Positions 1-12,439 of a DNA stretch of 64,000 nucleotides are shown piece by piece (within the stretch, counting starts at the first letter, position 1; every line of letters starts with the position of its first letter). Source of the DNA: Ailanthus altissimus (taxonomy: Eukaryota; Streptophyta; Magnoliopsida; Sapindales; Simaroubaceae); the NCBI GenBank assembly GCA_946807835.1, contig OX327691.1, positions 16,853,688 to 16,917,687 of the forward strand, written 5' to 3'. Both the position numbers and the translations under genes were made by a program. The notes under the pieces were generated by a model. That model saw nothing but the letters and a program-made list of their open reading frames with translations, had not been told where the DNA came from and did not search any database.

Positions 1-505
1 TCGAAAAGACCCTCCACTGACGTATTTATGGGAAATCTATTGGAGGTCTTCATTGAGTTTAGTTCAGTATCTAGTCCTTACTAAATACATGTATATCTAT
101 ATGAGCTTCACTAAGCTTATGGTTTGCTAAGATAAACCATATGGACTATCCAAATATGGACATACACTGATCTATATAAATCGGTTCCATTCGTTAAACC
201 ATACATCGATGGAAATAGATCAAGAACATTTAATTTGAGAACATATTTACACAATGATATTTCTTAGCAACGCTTGCAACTATGTCATTGCAAGTATATT
301 CTCAGGTTTTTGTCCCATTTCAGACAAGATTCTAACTCTTTAGACTTGATCTAAACTCCTTCAGATCAATATAATATCCGAAATATTACAAGCATCTTAC
401 CTAATAAAATTAATCAGCAATTTAATAAAATATTTATTTATTACATAAGTATGAAAATACAATATTCATACAAATTGAGATGACACGTGAGCACAAATCC
501 CAACA
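1..505 (+). repeat. 3' portion of an LTR (family of the solo LTR at 29756-32085)
   Basis: Aligns by eye, with gaps, to the last ~620 bp of the solo LTR at 31467-32085. Shared blocks include the ACTATCCA(A/G)ATAT block, CTACGTCATT-like and TTTGTCCCATTTCAGACAAG segments, and the ending GCACAAATCCCAACA. The CAACA end at 501-505 matches the terminal inverted pentamer (TGTTG/CAACA) of that LTR. The left part lies outside the window, so it cannot be said whether this is a solo LTR or part of a whole element. Confidence 0.75.
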
Positions 506-515
506 ATACTTGCAT

Positions 516-905
516 CGGTGAAAATAGCTCAAGAATATAATGTTTGAGAATATACTTGCATAATGACATTTTCTAGCACCCAATTGCAACTTTTGCAACT
601 ACGTCATTACTAATATACCCTCAGATCTTTGTCCCGTTATAGATAAGATTTCAAATCCTTGAATTTCACTGATTCTTATAACCTGCTAACTCTTGGTAGT
701 CATAATTCTCAGTATTGCTAACTCTTAACCCTGATCTAAACTCCTTTAGACTAGATCTGAATTTTTTCAGATCATACAATATCTATAACGTTACAAGCAT
801 TGTACCATATAATAAAATGTAATTGGCGATTTTATAAAATGTACATCATATAAATATCAAATATTCATACAAACAGGAATGACACGTAAGCACTAACACT
901 AACAA
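516..905 (+). repeat. Second, partial 3' LTR end of the same family
   Basis: Only about 10 bp after the CAACA end of the previous copy, the sequence restarts inside the same LTR (ATCGGTGAAAATAGCTCAAG resembles ATCGATGGAAATAGATCAAG at 208). It runs to a second ending, GACACGTAAGCAC...AACAACA, at about 905. It is a 5'-truncated second copy in the same orientation. No primer-binding site follows either end. Confidence 0.65.
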
Positions 906-1209
906 CAATTTCTAGAACAATAAAAAGGTGCATGCGAGTTAAAAAATAAACGAGTGGCCAAAATATGTGAATTGTCAAATCTCGCAAGTAGCCAAAATCA
1001 CAATAAGATGTCAAACATTGCGAGTTATAAATTATCAAACGACTCACAAAATACATATTTACGCAAGCTTCTAAATAAAATATTATTAGTAAAAATTATT
1101 AACACGAGATACAAATTATTCTCTTCACAATCATGTTATGACAATTAAACTTTGCAGATTAAAAGCAAACAATAAAATTGCAAGTTGTATTACAGCACAA
1201 CTTGTTACA

Positions 1210-2090
1210 TGTCTAAAAGTTGACTAAATAAAATTGCATAATTGGAAATGACTAAATATATCGCATACTAATAATTAGAAGACGACTAAGTATGTCTTAA
1301 AATCATAATTAAAAGGCGTCTAAGTACGTCGCACCCTTATAATTAAAAGACAGCTAAGTATGTTGCACCATCACATTAAAAGAACGATTAATCTTGTCTT
1401 ATGATTATAACTTAAAGGCGATCAATTTTGTTATAAACACTTAAGTTTAAAAAAAATAAAGAAAAAAGAAGATGACTAATTATGTCACGCATTCAAAGCT
1501 AGAAGATAGATAATTATCTCGTACATTCTAAAGACAACCAATTAGGTCACACAATTAAAATCAAAAGATAATTGATCGGGTTGCATGATTAAAATCAAAT
1601 GACAATCAATCATGTCACACGAGCAAAACACAAAAAACGACTTAAACAAGTCGCATGATTAGAAAAGAAGCTAAACAAGTTACAAAATATCTAAGTAGGT
1701 TGCACCTTCATAACTAAAAGATGACTAAATAACTCGCGCGACCTAAACGGAAAGATGACTTAAAAATATTGCACAATTTAAAAGACAACTAAACAAGTTG
1801 ACAATTTAAGAGATAATTAATCATATTATACACTCTTAAACAAAAGTTAATCAGTCTTGTCCCATACTCATAACCAAAAGGATGACTACTCATGTTGCGT
1901 ATTCAGAGTAGAAAGATAAATAATTAAACTTTGTAATCAAATAAGTTGTCAAAATTAATTATATACACAATTGAGAATTCGATATACATATCGAACATTC
2001 AAAAAAATGATGAATATTTATACAATTAAATCCAATCAAATAGCGACTAAATAAGTCACTTAGATTTAAAAAAACGAGTATTCATATCAC
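1210..2090. repeat. Degenerate 34-bp tandem repeat array
   Basis: Units resemble AAAAGACGACTAAGTATGTC followed by GCACC and an AT-rich spacer. The GACTAAG-type anchor recurs at 1281, 1315, 1349 and about 1382, a 34-bp period, and continues less regularly (GATGACTAAATAACTCGCG, GACTACTCATGTTGCG) to about 2090. No reading frame survives. It follows the LTR ends and is probably the non-coding interior of a retroelement derivative; that link is inference. Confidence 0.65.
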
Positions 2091-3407
2091 AGGATAAAAA
2101 AAGTGGAGTGAAAAAATTCACTATTCACTTACACTTATGATACATTTTGAATCTCAAATATAACAACTAATGAAAGAATGTCAGATTTTATTCATTAGAT
2201 ACCAAAAAATACACAAAATATGGTTAGTATGCATATCTTAAAAGAAAATATATATCTCTCTTTATAAAAGAAAGAAAAAAGAAGATAAAAATAAACTAAA
2301 GAGTTAGGAAAACTTTTTGAGTACTTCATAAAAAGGAAAAAAAAAAGATTACATGTATTATACATCTAAAAAAAATATCTAAAAGACGATATTCAATATA
2401 TATCAAGTATATCCTTATCAGGATAAATATAAAGTCTCCCAATACATCTCAATATATATCTAAAGTATATTCTCATCGGGTCAAGAATAAAATCATCCAA
2501 ATATATTCCAAAGGCATGTCCTATAATATGCCTCAAAATAAACTAATAAATACAACATCTAAAAAAGATCTTATAACACGTTCATTAATCAAAGTAAACA
2601 TTTATTCACTAGAAGGAGTACTAGCGAACCTAGAATTAATAAAGTTTGAAATTAAGAAGTACAGAAAGAGGAAACAAATAAAAGATCAATGAAGATCAGT
2701 AAAAATCAGTAGAATTCATAAAAAAGACAAGTGCAAAACGTTGGTACTAGTTAACCTTCTTACAAGAAAATCCTTCAGCTAATGAGACTAAATCATCTTT
2801 CTACCATAAAGTTTATTTTAGCGTTGTCGCGACTCCAAAAAAGATTTGATTCAAAAATTTGCTATCTTTTCTCAACACATGGCAAGCTTAGAATCTTTGA
2901 CAGCAAGATCAATAAATTGACAAAATTATTAAATCATCAACAAGCTCTTCGTCTTACTAAAACAACAATATTAATAAGAGTAAGAAACTTATTCTTGCGA
3001 ATCCCCCTTCCCTTAAGTAACCCACTTTTGCAATAAATTAGCGGTGAAACTTTCTACTAAAGTATTATTTTCCTCCAAACAAAAAATCTTTTAAATTAAT
3101 GTCGAGATGAACACATGTGAATTTAGGTTCAAGTTCTGCGACTTCCCTATCTCTCTCCCTCAATAAAGCATCTTTTTATGAGCAACAAGTTGGATAAAAT
3201 GTGAGTTGTGATTCAAGACGAAGCGCCACCACTAGTCGTCGAGAACTTAACGCTGCAAGAACGAAGAAGAACAAGTCAAAAAGGACAAACAAATTAGTCA
3301 TACGAAGACACATTCCAAGAAGCAAGATTATAACACTAGAACCTCAAATCATTATACTAAGCATATTTAACAGTTTTTATAAAATAGACTATTTAAAATG
3401 GAGGATA
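2091..3407. other. AT-rich stretch, no gene recognised
   Basis: Short chance reading frames only (for example 2782-3036), with no recognisable protein. Probably a continuation of the transposon-derived DNA on its left. Confidence 0.5.
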
Positions 3408-3710
3408 AGTGTAGGAACCATAAAAATTACTTTTTTTTTGTAAAAAATCCATTAAGGGCATAAAAGCCAATTACGGGGCGTTATTATAAATTCTTTAATC
3501 TAAGGGTTCTCCCCTCACTATAAAAGGGGGCCAAAGGCATTAATAAAGGAGGAAGAATTCATTTTCATAAAAATTTCTCTCTAAAATTGAATTTCTTCTA
3601 ACCTTCCTTTAGAACTCCTAATTTGAGCTTGTGATGAAATGATCAATAGAGACCCTTAATCTCCAATAATATTAATGTAATTATATAGAATAAGGGATTT
3701 AGCAATACTT
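3408..3710 (+). promoter_or_regulatory. LTR-like promoter segment with TATA box
   Basis: A clean TATAAAA (3519-3525) follows CCCCTCAC and is followed by GGGGGCC and a pyrimidine-rich leader. This arrangement is typical of the U3/R part of plant LTRs. No coding sequence lies downstream, because a MITE begins at 3712. LTR ends could not be fixed, so the LTR assignment is inference. Confidence 0.35.
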
Positions 3711-3711
3711 A

Positions 3712-4512
3712 GTGTTCGTTTGGTTAATTTTTTTAAATAAAGTTTTTGAAAATAAAACCTTTAAAAGTAAAAAAATTTAAAATATATATATATTTAAAAG
3801 TAATTGATTGTTTAGTTGTTAATTAAAAAACTCTTTAAAATAATAAATCGTTTGATTACATATTATTAAAAGTGTTTATCTATTATTAAATTATAAAAAA
3901 TAACACTTAATAAAGTTTATATTAAAATTATATACAGTTCAATCTTTTTTTACATAAAATTAAATTTACAATTTAATATTTAAATTTTTTAACGTATTTT
4001 AAAGAGAACAGAAAAATGATTCATGCTAAAATATAGTTTTACAATCATTATGAAATAATGGTAAAAATAATTAGAACTTTAAATATCAATAAATACAAAT
4101 TTACAATAATAAAAATAAAATTAATATATAACAATCAACAAATTAAATAAAAATTTTATGTTTAGTATAAAAATAAATAAAATATTATGTACCTAAAAAA
4201 AAAATTGATAGAACTTTATAGAAATATGATGATTGGAAAGATATGATACTTTTTTTAAAAAAAAAGTTAAAAACATTATAATTGAATAGGTTTATTTTAT
4301 TAAAGATACGATATAGAATTAAAAAAAATTAATAAGGTATATATGTTAATATAAAAAACAAATTTACTCTTAAAAATTAAAAATTTAAGTTTTATAAATA
4401 AAAAAAAATTTTATTTTATTTTTTAAAAATTCTTCCCTAATTAAAATTAAACATCATAAAAATTTATAAAAAAATTCTTATAATCAATATAAAAGTTCAA
4501 ACTAACGTACAC
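3712..4512. mobile_element. Tourist-like (PIF/Harbinger-type) MITE, 801 bp
   Basis: The left end GTGTTCGTTTGGTTAATTTT and the reverse complement of the right end, GTGTACGTTAGTTTGAACTT, form imperfect terminal inverted repeats. A TTA trinucleotide flanks both ends (3709-3711 and 4513-4515), the target duplication expected of PIF/Harbinger elements. The interior is extremely AT-rich with no reading frame, as expected for a non-autonomous element. Confidence 0.55.
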
Positions 4513-4807
4513 TTAATAATTTTATTAGACTTAGTCAACGGTTGCTTGTTGTATGAACAGTTCATAAGTGTCTTTTGTGGAAGTGGAACCGAGGTCCTGG
4601 GCTGATGGAAATAGAAAATATATCAATTGTACACCGCTTGCCAATTGAGAAGTGTGTTATTCGACTTCATTCAAATATATAATAAAAAAATCTAATGGCA
4701 ATACAGATGATCAAAAGTTCCATCTCAGTACAAGAGTAGGCTGAACTGAGCTGAGCTAGAAACAAGAATATTACATTAGGTTTAATGTTGTTACTCTAGC
4801 ATAGAAT

Positions 4808-4880
4808 GCCCGTCTAGCTCAGTTGGTAGAGCGCAAGGCTCTTAACCTTGTGGTCGTGGGTTCGAACCCCACGGTGGGCG
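4808..4880 (+). tRNA. tRNA-Lys (anticodon CTT)
   Basis: A 73-base cloverleaf without an intron. The acceptor arm GCCCGTC pairs with GGTGGGC (two G-U pairs). The D arm GCTC...GAGC, anticodon arm CAAGG-CTCTTAA-CCTTG with anticodon CTT, and T arm GTGGG-TTCGAAC-CCCAC are all complete. The A-box and B-box promoter positions (TAGCTCAGTTGG and GGTTCGAACCC) are canonical, so it should be transcribable by RNA polymerase III. The encoded tRNA reads AAG lysine codons. CCA is not encoded, as normal for eukaryotes. No other tRNA was seen in the window. Confidence 0.97.
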
Positions 4881-7800
4881 TAATTTAATTTGTGCTTCCT
4901 TCTGTCGTAGGATAAATTACACTTTTGCACAGTTTAAAGAATTTTAATTTAATGGTTTTTCATTTACTACGCTTTTTTTGGGGACATAATTTACTATACT
5001 TTTGCCAAGCAATTAACCTATGATCAGGTTTAATTAATTATAATACTACACATTTTAAATAAATATCCCAGTATTTTTTATTTTAAGTAATTTACCACAC
5101 ATTTATTGGTTAGTAAAAAAAAGGTGGTTAATTATTTTAAAACATTATTTTTTACCACCCAGTAATTAATTACTTAACAAAAAAAAAATTAATTGTTTAA
5201 AAATTTATTATTATTTACCATCTAATGAATCATTGGTTCATCACTTATGATAAAAATATTGAGATATTAATTGAGATGTATAGTATTATTTTTAAATAAT
5301 TTAATAGATTTAATTTACTTTCTTGGGCTGATTATTCTAAGAAAATGGTAGGCCTTATGAGTGAACCGATGGTAGGGTTAATGTGATCAAGGCCTCACCA
5401 CCAAGCAAGCTGGCTTGGCCTTGGGGCTATCTATCGAGGATGACAATTCTATTATACTATTATTGTTAATGGATTTGGTTCTATTTAAATTTATTAATAT
5501 TATTTTTAATGTCAATTTTCAATTTTCATACCCTGCCGACATATATTTATTTGATTTCATTTGGGTTACTACTTTTCTTGGAGCATCAAAATTAATCATT
5601 GGTATATGACATTGATGTGTTAGTCAAAATTGAATAATTTCCTCACCTTTAGCTAACAAATAAAATTTGTTTGATGCTACTCAGCACTTGTATTTAAAAG
5701 AATAATGCGCTCTGATTTCATTTCACAGTGACATTTTTCATCTATGACCAAGACTTTTTTGACCTGACAATCTTTGTGGTGCAGTTCTAATCTAAAAGAA
5801 AATTGCAATAATTAGCACTAAATGTTCATGAACAGTATTTTTTCCTCGTGCAATGAATGTTATTGTTAGTCACAATAAATGGCTTTTTATTAATATTTTT
5901 GACATGAAGTTCAAGATAATGGAATTGCACACTTTCTATTTCCTGATAATGATTTGTGCGTCCATTTATATATATATTTTACAGGCATTAATCTTCTCCA
6001 ACTACCTGCCCTGGAAATTATTAGGACAATTATTCATTCAAATCTAATTGTGTATTATATCTATCACGTATCATGATAATCAATTAAATTTACAACCATT
6101 GCATGTATATTCTACCAACTAATTGACCTAAAATTAGAACATCGTCTGGTGCGACTCCGACCTATAAAAAAACATACTTGATATTCCCCCATTGGATAAG
6201 AAATCACCAACAACCATAATATGCTTAAAAGAAATCCTCTAGGCCAAATTATACAACTGGCCTGACACTTATTTATCAATTTTGTATAAGGGCTATCAAA
6301 TGAGGAACAGCTGTGATACATCATTGGGTCATGGTACATTGGCTTATAAACCAATGGTCGTAACTCATAATAATAGTAGTAATAGCAGTTGTCAGTAGTT
6401 TAAAGCTTCAAATTTCAATGACAATGAAGAATGGAGATCGATAAGATTAAAATAATAGAAGCGGGGGTGGAAGATAATGTAGAAAAATCAATAAGTAAAA
6501 AGTTCAGGAAAGTCGACGTTATATTATAGGTGTTGTTTAAGGAATCTGGTGTTTTGGTTTGTTGGGTATGTCCCAAGTTAGGTTTACATTGCAGTGTGGG
6601 ACACATCATTATTTTCCACACTTTGTTTTTGGGTCCACTACTGCTCCTTTCGCTCTGATTCATTTGTTTTTTCAGGATTACAATTTTGGGATTTTTCTTT
6701 TTTTTTCTTCTTCTTTATTGTCATAAAACTCTAATAATAATTTTTTTTTAAAAGTAGGTGTATAATAGTTTTACTTTTAAATCATGTCGTGGAGGTGAAG
6801 GGAATTGAATTTGGGGCGGGCGTTCTACAACAACTCGGCTTTACATTTTGGCAATGATAGTCATAGTCGATGGAGTTGACGCGCATGACAATCTATCACA
6901 TAGAGACCGGATGCTTAAAGTAGTACCCTTCACCTAGAAGGACTTGTTAGTAAAATTTCAAGAGTTTTGAATTTTAAAATGTCCTAAATTCCCGTAATGG
7001 AAGCCTAGATGTAAGTTAAGAGATTATCTTTCTCCAACGGATCACTTCATCGTTACGCCAAGTTACCACATGAGCCACACGTTTATGTGACGCAAATGCC
7101 CCTCAAAATGACTAGTCCTACCCCTGGCTTGTTGGCCCCCGATAAAGTAACACGACCTTAAAAAATATAGGGAAATTTTGTTAATCAACCCCACCTTTTA
7201 GTCTTTTTATTTTTTTAGCCACACCTTAAATTATAAATATGTTGTAGTTAAAAGATTTGAAAGAAGATAATTTTGCTCATCAATCATGTTTTTTCCGCTC
7301 TTTTAAAAAACCACTCAAAGAAAAAAAAAACACACTTATTTTATTTTAAAAATATTGATCGAATGAGATATTATATAATAATATTAAAAAGTATCTATAA
7401 AAACATTAAAAATGAGTACCTTAATTAAAAATAAATAAAAAATCAAAATTGAAAAGCGATCGAAAAAAATTGATGCACATTGCGACATGCATTGTGCATG
7501 CACGCTACACAAAATAAACGATCACCGCACATAATGCCTCTAATAGTTGTTTTTATTTATTTTTCTCACTTTTCAGATAATTAATTCAAAGTTTTAAATT
7601 ATTATTTTTAATCCAATTTTCATAAAATCTATTCACGTTATACAATATAACAATAATCTACATATTTTAGTTACATTTATTACAACAAAAATTATATATA
7701 AAATTTTTTAAACAAGTTATTAAGTATTTATCATTTAAAAAAAATAGAAATGATGAGAGAGAAGTAGATAAATAAATATTTTATGCGTGTCTTAAAAAAT

Positions 7801-8858
7801 GGATTAAAAGAGGATCGAAATCTCCCCAAAAAAAAACTATATATGCTTTCTACTTCATTTTCCATTTATAATAGCAAGATCTTTCCTTTTCGAATCAAAT
7901 ATTTTACATTACCGATAAGTAAAAAAAAAAAGAGAGATTTGGGTTTGAAAATCGTATCATATTTGTTATTTATCACTTATTTGTCAATTTAAATTGACCA
8001 ATAATTTTTTCCCTTTTGTGTAAAAAAACGAAAGGAGAGGATAAATATTTATTAGTAATAATATGATATGTAAGGGTTGCTATATTCAGCACACGTGAAA
8101 CTCTGAATATGCCCCACAAAAAATGATGTTGTTTCTAGAGGAAAACGGCATCAAAGCCAACGATTTGATAGCTTTGCTCACATGGGTCTGCAAAAAAGAA
8201 GATTTGCTTTGCATTTCTTGGAGTAGCAACGAGGAGAGCATCTCTTTCAGAGCTCTATCTTAACTCGGTTACCTAAAAAAAAAAAAGAGATGCTTGTCCA
8301 AATAACTATGGTTACCTTAAGTCACGAGTCTAAACTTATGTCATGAACAATATCGTCGAAGGCTATAAGCCACTAGTTCCAGTTAAGTTCAAAAGATACA
8401 CATCACAAGCCCATAAACTTTTTGGCCATGTTGAGTTTTATGTACCATAATCTTTTAAGATCGTTATCAAGTTTGGCCTCTAACCATTCATTCAAAGATT
8501 ATGAACAAGGGCTTTATTTTTTTAAACATAAATTCATTTTATAATTATCCACAATCATACATCTAATTCGTCATGATGATTTATCATTATTACTATTGTT
8601 TGTTAAACATGTTAATTTTCTTATACTTGTTACCAATATTGTATCAAGTTTCTTTTAGGGATCCACGTGGCAAAGAAGGCAAAGGACAGCTTAAGTAACC
8701 ATCGAATGTTAGGGGCATTACAGTACTTTTGTGGCATAATTAGCCGGTTAATCCAACAAGGCGACCGGCATGTGCCGGTAGAGTGAGCGCACATGCGTAG
8801 CATAAAAACAATCAGATCACAATAAAGGGCGGTATAAGATTCAAATTCAGTAGCAGCG
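4881..8858. other. Gene-free AT-rich intergenic region
   Basis: About 4 kb of low-complexity AT-rich DNA with only short chance reading frames (5415-5609, 6112-6354, 6415-6663, 7783-7992). None resembles a known protein or has convincing splice structure. The last few hundred bases are less AT-rich and probably belong to the promoter of the gene starting at 9268. Confidence 0.5.
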
Positions 8859-8879
8859 GAGAGAGAGAGAGAGAGAGAG
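8859..8879 (+). promoter_or_regulatory. (GA)n tract upstream of the DUF4057 gene
   Basis: An uninterrupted GA dinucleotide run about 390 bp before the start codon, followed by CT-rich leader-like sequence (CTCTCTCCTCTCACTC near 8999). GA tracts in plant 5' regions are known binding sites for BPC/GAGA-binding factors; regulation here is inference. Confidence 0.4.
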
Positions 8880-9267
8880 CAGTGGAGTCGACGGTTATAT
8901 ATCAACAATTCAAATTCTATTTTCTTTGCTTTAAAAACAGAACAAAGGAGTCCGAGTCAGTTGTAGTAGCTGCTACTCTTTTAAAATCTTTAGAAGCTCT
9001 CTCCTCTCACTCATCAATCATCATCACTCCCAAAAGCAAACTTTAAAGCAAGAAAGTTCCAGATCACGGGGACACTTCCGTCATTTCCATCCCTCTCCAT
9101 CCATCATTTTTTTCTTTCATCTCTTCATCCGAAAACAGAGCAACCAACAGTGCTTTACAGAAGGCTTGCTGCTGAAGAAGAAGAAGAGCAAGTCTCTTAT
9201 CTTAGTCTTTATATTCACTAACTTACTTTGAAATTTTGACAATTTTAATAATTGCTTTTGAGTGAAA

Positions 9268-12001
9268 ATGGAGAGAGCCACTCCAGTGAGAAAGCCACAC
9301 ACATCAACGGCAGATCTGCTCGTTTGGTCCGAAACCCCGTCCTCCGATTCCCTCGCTCAAGCTTCCGCCACGCGCCGCCCCTCCGCTCGCCCGCAGGTAG
9401 GCGCATTTTCTTTTTGCAGTATATACTTTGTTGATTTTTTGAACTTCGTATTTGGTTAGTTACTATTGGTTCACGTGGTGAAATGATAGCCGTCGGATGG
9501 GATCAGCAAGGTGGTGTTTGGAGGTCAGGTGACGGATGAGGAAGCTGAGAGCTTAAACAAAAGGTGAGATCTGCTTCTCCTTAAAATTTATTATTCATTT
9601 TTTGTCAATTTTTTTAATTGCAGCGTGTGTATGGTCCTGAAATTTGTTTTGTTTTGGTTCGTTCAACATACTTTCTCTGTTTGGTCTGTCTTTTCTGTGT
9701 AGTCTTCACGGTTTCTATTAATGTTTCTCTTGTCTTGTCTGCAACGGGCGTCAGATTTTTACTTGGATTTGACTTTGAATTGAATATCGTTTCTGAATAT
9801 ACCTTCTATTTACATTTCTGCGCTCCCCTCTATCTGGAGTTTGATCTGTTATATGTATAAAATTTATAGTCTTTAGATATCGCTTACTGTAATGACAAAC
9901 TTTACTAACTTAGTTCAGTCGTTTATCTTGTTCATAAAAGAGAAAATTTACTTAAATGTATTATGTTGGATCCCTCCCTCCGATCATTAATCTAATTGGT
10001 ATAGATCCATTGTGAGAGATCTGGGTGTAGCATCCTCCTTATATTAATACAGTTGATGTAAGTCTGTTTTAGATATAATGTTTTACTAGGGGAGCTTCGC
10101 TTAGGAATTAGAAATCAGGTCCTCTGTTGGCTTATCATTGTTGTGAAACTTTAACATTCAGCATTGGTATCTTTGTTTGTCCAAAATCACATTGCTCTAT
10201 CAGTTGGACACTGGTGATATGTCCTAGAATGTGGGCATATTCTGCGACTACCTGAGCTAACTATAGAGGCCAAAACACTTTTGAGCTAGGCATTAATTTT
10301 AGAAACCAGCACAACTTAATATCAACTTTACCATTTGTCATATTGTTAGTTTTCTGCAAGCCTTTTTGTTTGTGAGTCTGACAGAGTACTCTGTTTAGTA
10401 TCAATGAGATAGAATGTCAACTTGTTTTCCTTCACTAATTTCACTTTAACATACTTGGGTTTCAGTGCAAACAACTGAGATAAATACCATATGGATCCGT
10501 TGATGTAAAATTATGACTCTTTTTATATAACAAAAATAGTTTTCTATCTTCCATTTGCGCCATCTTGCCACTGCTTGCTATTTATGGTAGATTCATAAAC
10601 CATTGACTTTGCCCTTTGCAGGAAACCTTGTTCTGGATATAAAATGAAGGAGATAACTGGGAGTGGCATTTTTGCTACTGTCGGGGAAGATGATGCATCA
10701 GAATCCGGTAGTGCTAATCCTACTCCAAATAACAGAACAGGACTACGCATGTATCAGGTATCTTGATACCTTCAGATTCAGAAATCTTAGGTTCTTGATA
10801 CTTGCAGATTCAAACTGTTAGATTTCTATAAATGGGTACTTGGCGCACAATGTGTTACTGTGGTAACCAACTCTTTCCTATGCTAATATTTGGAATTTTC
10901 AGCAAGTGGTTGCTGGAATCAGCCATATCTCATTCGGTGAGGAAGAGAGCATTTCTCCCAAAAAGCCTACTACTCTACCAGAGGTGGCTAAGCAGCGAGA
11001 GTTAAGTGGGACGCTAGAAAGTGAGTCAGAGGCAATGTTGAAAAAACAGTTTTCTGATGCTAAGTGTAAGGAGCTTAGTGGACATGACATCTTTGCACCC
11101 CCTCCAGAAATTTTACCACGGCCAGCTGTGCGCGCCTTGGCTTTGAAAGAAAACTTTGACTTGGGAGAACCTGCTCCACATAATGTACGAACATCTGTCA
11201 AATTCTCTAACGTGAGCGTATTGTGTGGATGCATAAACAAATTGGTTTCTCCTCTCTTGTTCTCTTTCATTGGAAAATTTTAGGAATAAATTGAGAGACA
11301 GTAGGCTGCATAGCTCATCACGCCTGCTCTTTAAGAGCATTAACTGACATAATTGGTACTTCATTTGTTAAAGGAAAAAAGAGCTTCATAAAGTTTTGCT
11401 GTATTTGGATCCATTTCATTCATTCATGCAATTATGCTTCAGATAACTACTAGAATGTATGAGTGCTGAGGAACAAGTCTGTAGGTAGTATAATCATATT
11501 CATTACCTGGTCCTTGGTTATTAAATAATGATGGCATAATCCTGGCATTAGGAAGCATTGTTTTGTCCATTGTGGTTTCTATTTTACTAAATTCTCTATA
11601 CACACACACACACACACATTTCCAATCCTTTGATTCTTTTGTTGCTAGCATATGACTTCTGTTCACTGTTTTTCATTTAACAGAATTCAATGATCTAACT
11701 GCATTTGAACCTGGATATAATTTTGTAGCCTGCTGGAGGCGAGAGCAGTGTAACATTGAATGAGGAACCTGCGATGAAGACTGCAAAGAAGATTTATGAC
11801 AAGAAATTTACTGATCTTTCGGGAAATGACATATTCAAGGGTGATATTCCGCCATCATCAACTGAGAAGTCACTGAGTGCAGCAAAACTGCGGGAAATGA
11901 GTGGCAATGACATTTTTGCTGATGGGAAGGTAGAGTCTCGAGACTATCTGGGTGGTGTACGCAAGCCTCCAGGTGGTGAGAGCAGCATTGCCTTGGTTTA
12001 A
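9268..12001 (+). CDS. DUF4057 family protein (306 aa, five exons)
   Basis: Exons 9268-9396, 9490-9563, 10622-10757, 10903-11211 and 11729-12001, all GT-AG; the frame stays open through every junction and ends at TAA. The N-terminus MERATPVRKPHTSTADLL is the conserved start of plant DUF4057 proteins (the family containing Arabidopsis At4g39860-type proteins, often labelled HN1/Jupiter-like). The length of 306 aa is normal for the family. A GTG lies six bases upstream in frame, but the ATG at 9268 gives the conserved N-terminus. There is no signal peptide or membrane segment; the protein looks hydrophilic and disordered. A short motif (L/M)SG(N/H)DIF recurs: ITGSGIF in exon 3, ELSGHDIF in exon 4, DLSGNDIF and EMSGNDIF in exon 5, plus a degenerate RELSGT. 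Biochemical function is unknown. Confidence 0.92.
11600..11618. repeat. (AC)n microsatellite in intron 4 of the DUF4057 gene
   Basis: A pure run of AC dinucleotides within the intron between exons 4 and 5. Likely length-polymorphic; no function suggested. Confidence 0.8.
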
Positions 12002-12439
12002 CTTGTTATGTCATAACCGACTTATTTTATAAGCCAAGTCTGGTTCTGGGTTATCTGTAGTGGGGGTGTGTGATTATATATTATTTGAACTTTCCATTGT
12101 GGGTTTTGGTAATCTTGTTCTAGGTTTTTAACATGTTGCCAGAGCTATGGGCTTTCTTGCTAATTCGGTTTGTTTGTCCATAATCTTGTGCTTTTCAGTG
12201 CTTGTTCTAGGGAAATCTGTCGTCTGTTCACCAGTAATTTTATTTCTTAGTAATACATTGATTTGAATATCACTATATTATTCATGATCTGGTCCCAAAT
12301 ATGTTAAGCTCATGCCTGAATGATGATGAATCCACGTTTTCATGGTGCCGGCCAAACTTTATTTTTTTATGGAGTGCATTTGTTTCTGAAGCCATCTAAT
12401 CCAATACATCAGAATATCAACGTGCCCTACTTGCTGTTA

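Noticed and set aside
6415..6663. 82-codon minus-strand frame in AT-rich intergenic DNA
   Set aside because: No recognisable domain, splice context or compositional support.
8630..8908. 92-codon minus-strand frame with the GA tract
   Set aside because: Lies in the promoter/leader side of the DUF4057 gene, contains a dinucleotide run read as SLSLSLS, and matches no family.
9618..9860. 80-codon frame
   Set aside because: Entirely within intron 2 of the DUF4057 gene; hydrophobic only because of T-rich intron composition.
10899..11270. 123-codon minus-strand frame
   Set aside because: Antisense shadow of exon 4 of the DUF4057 gene.
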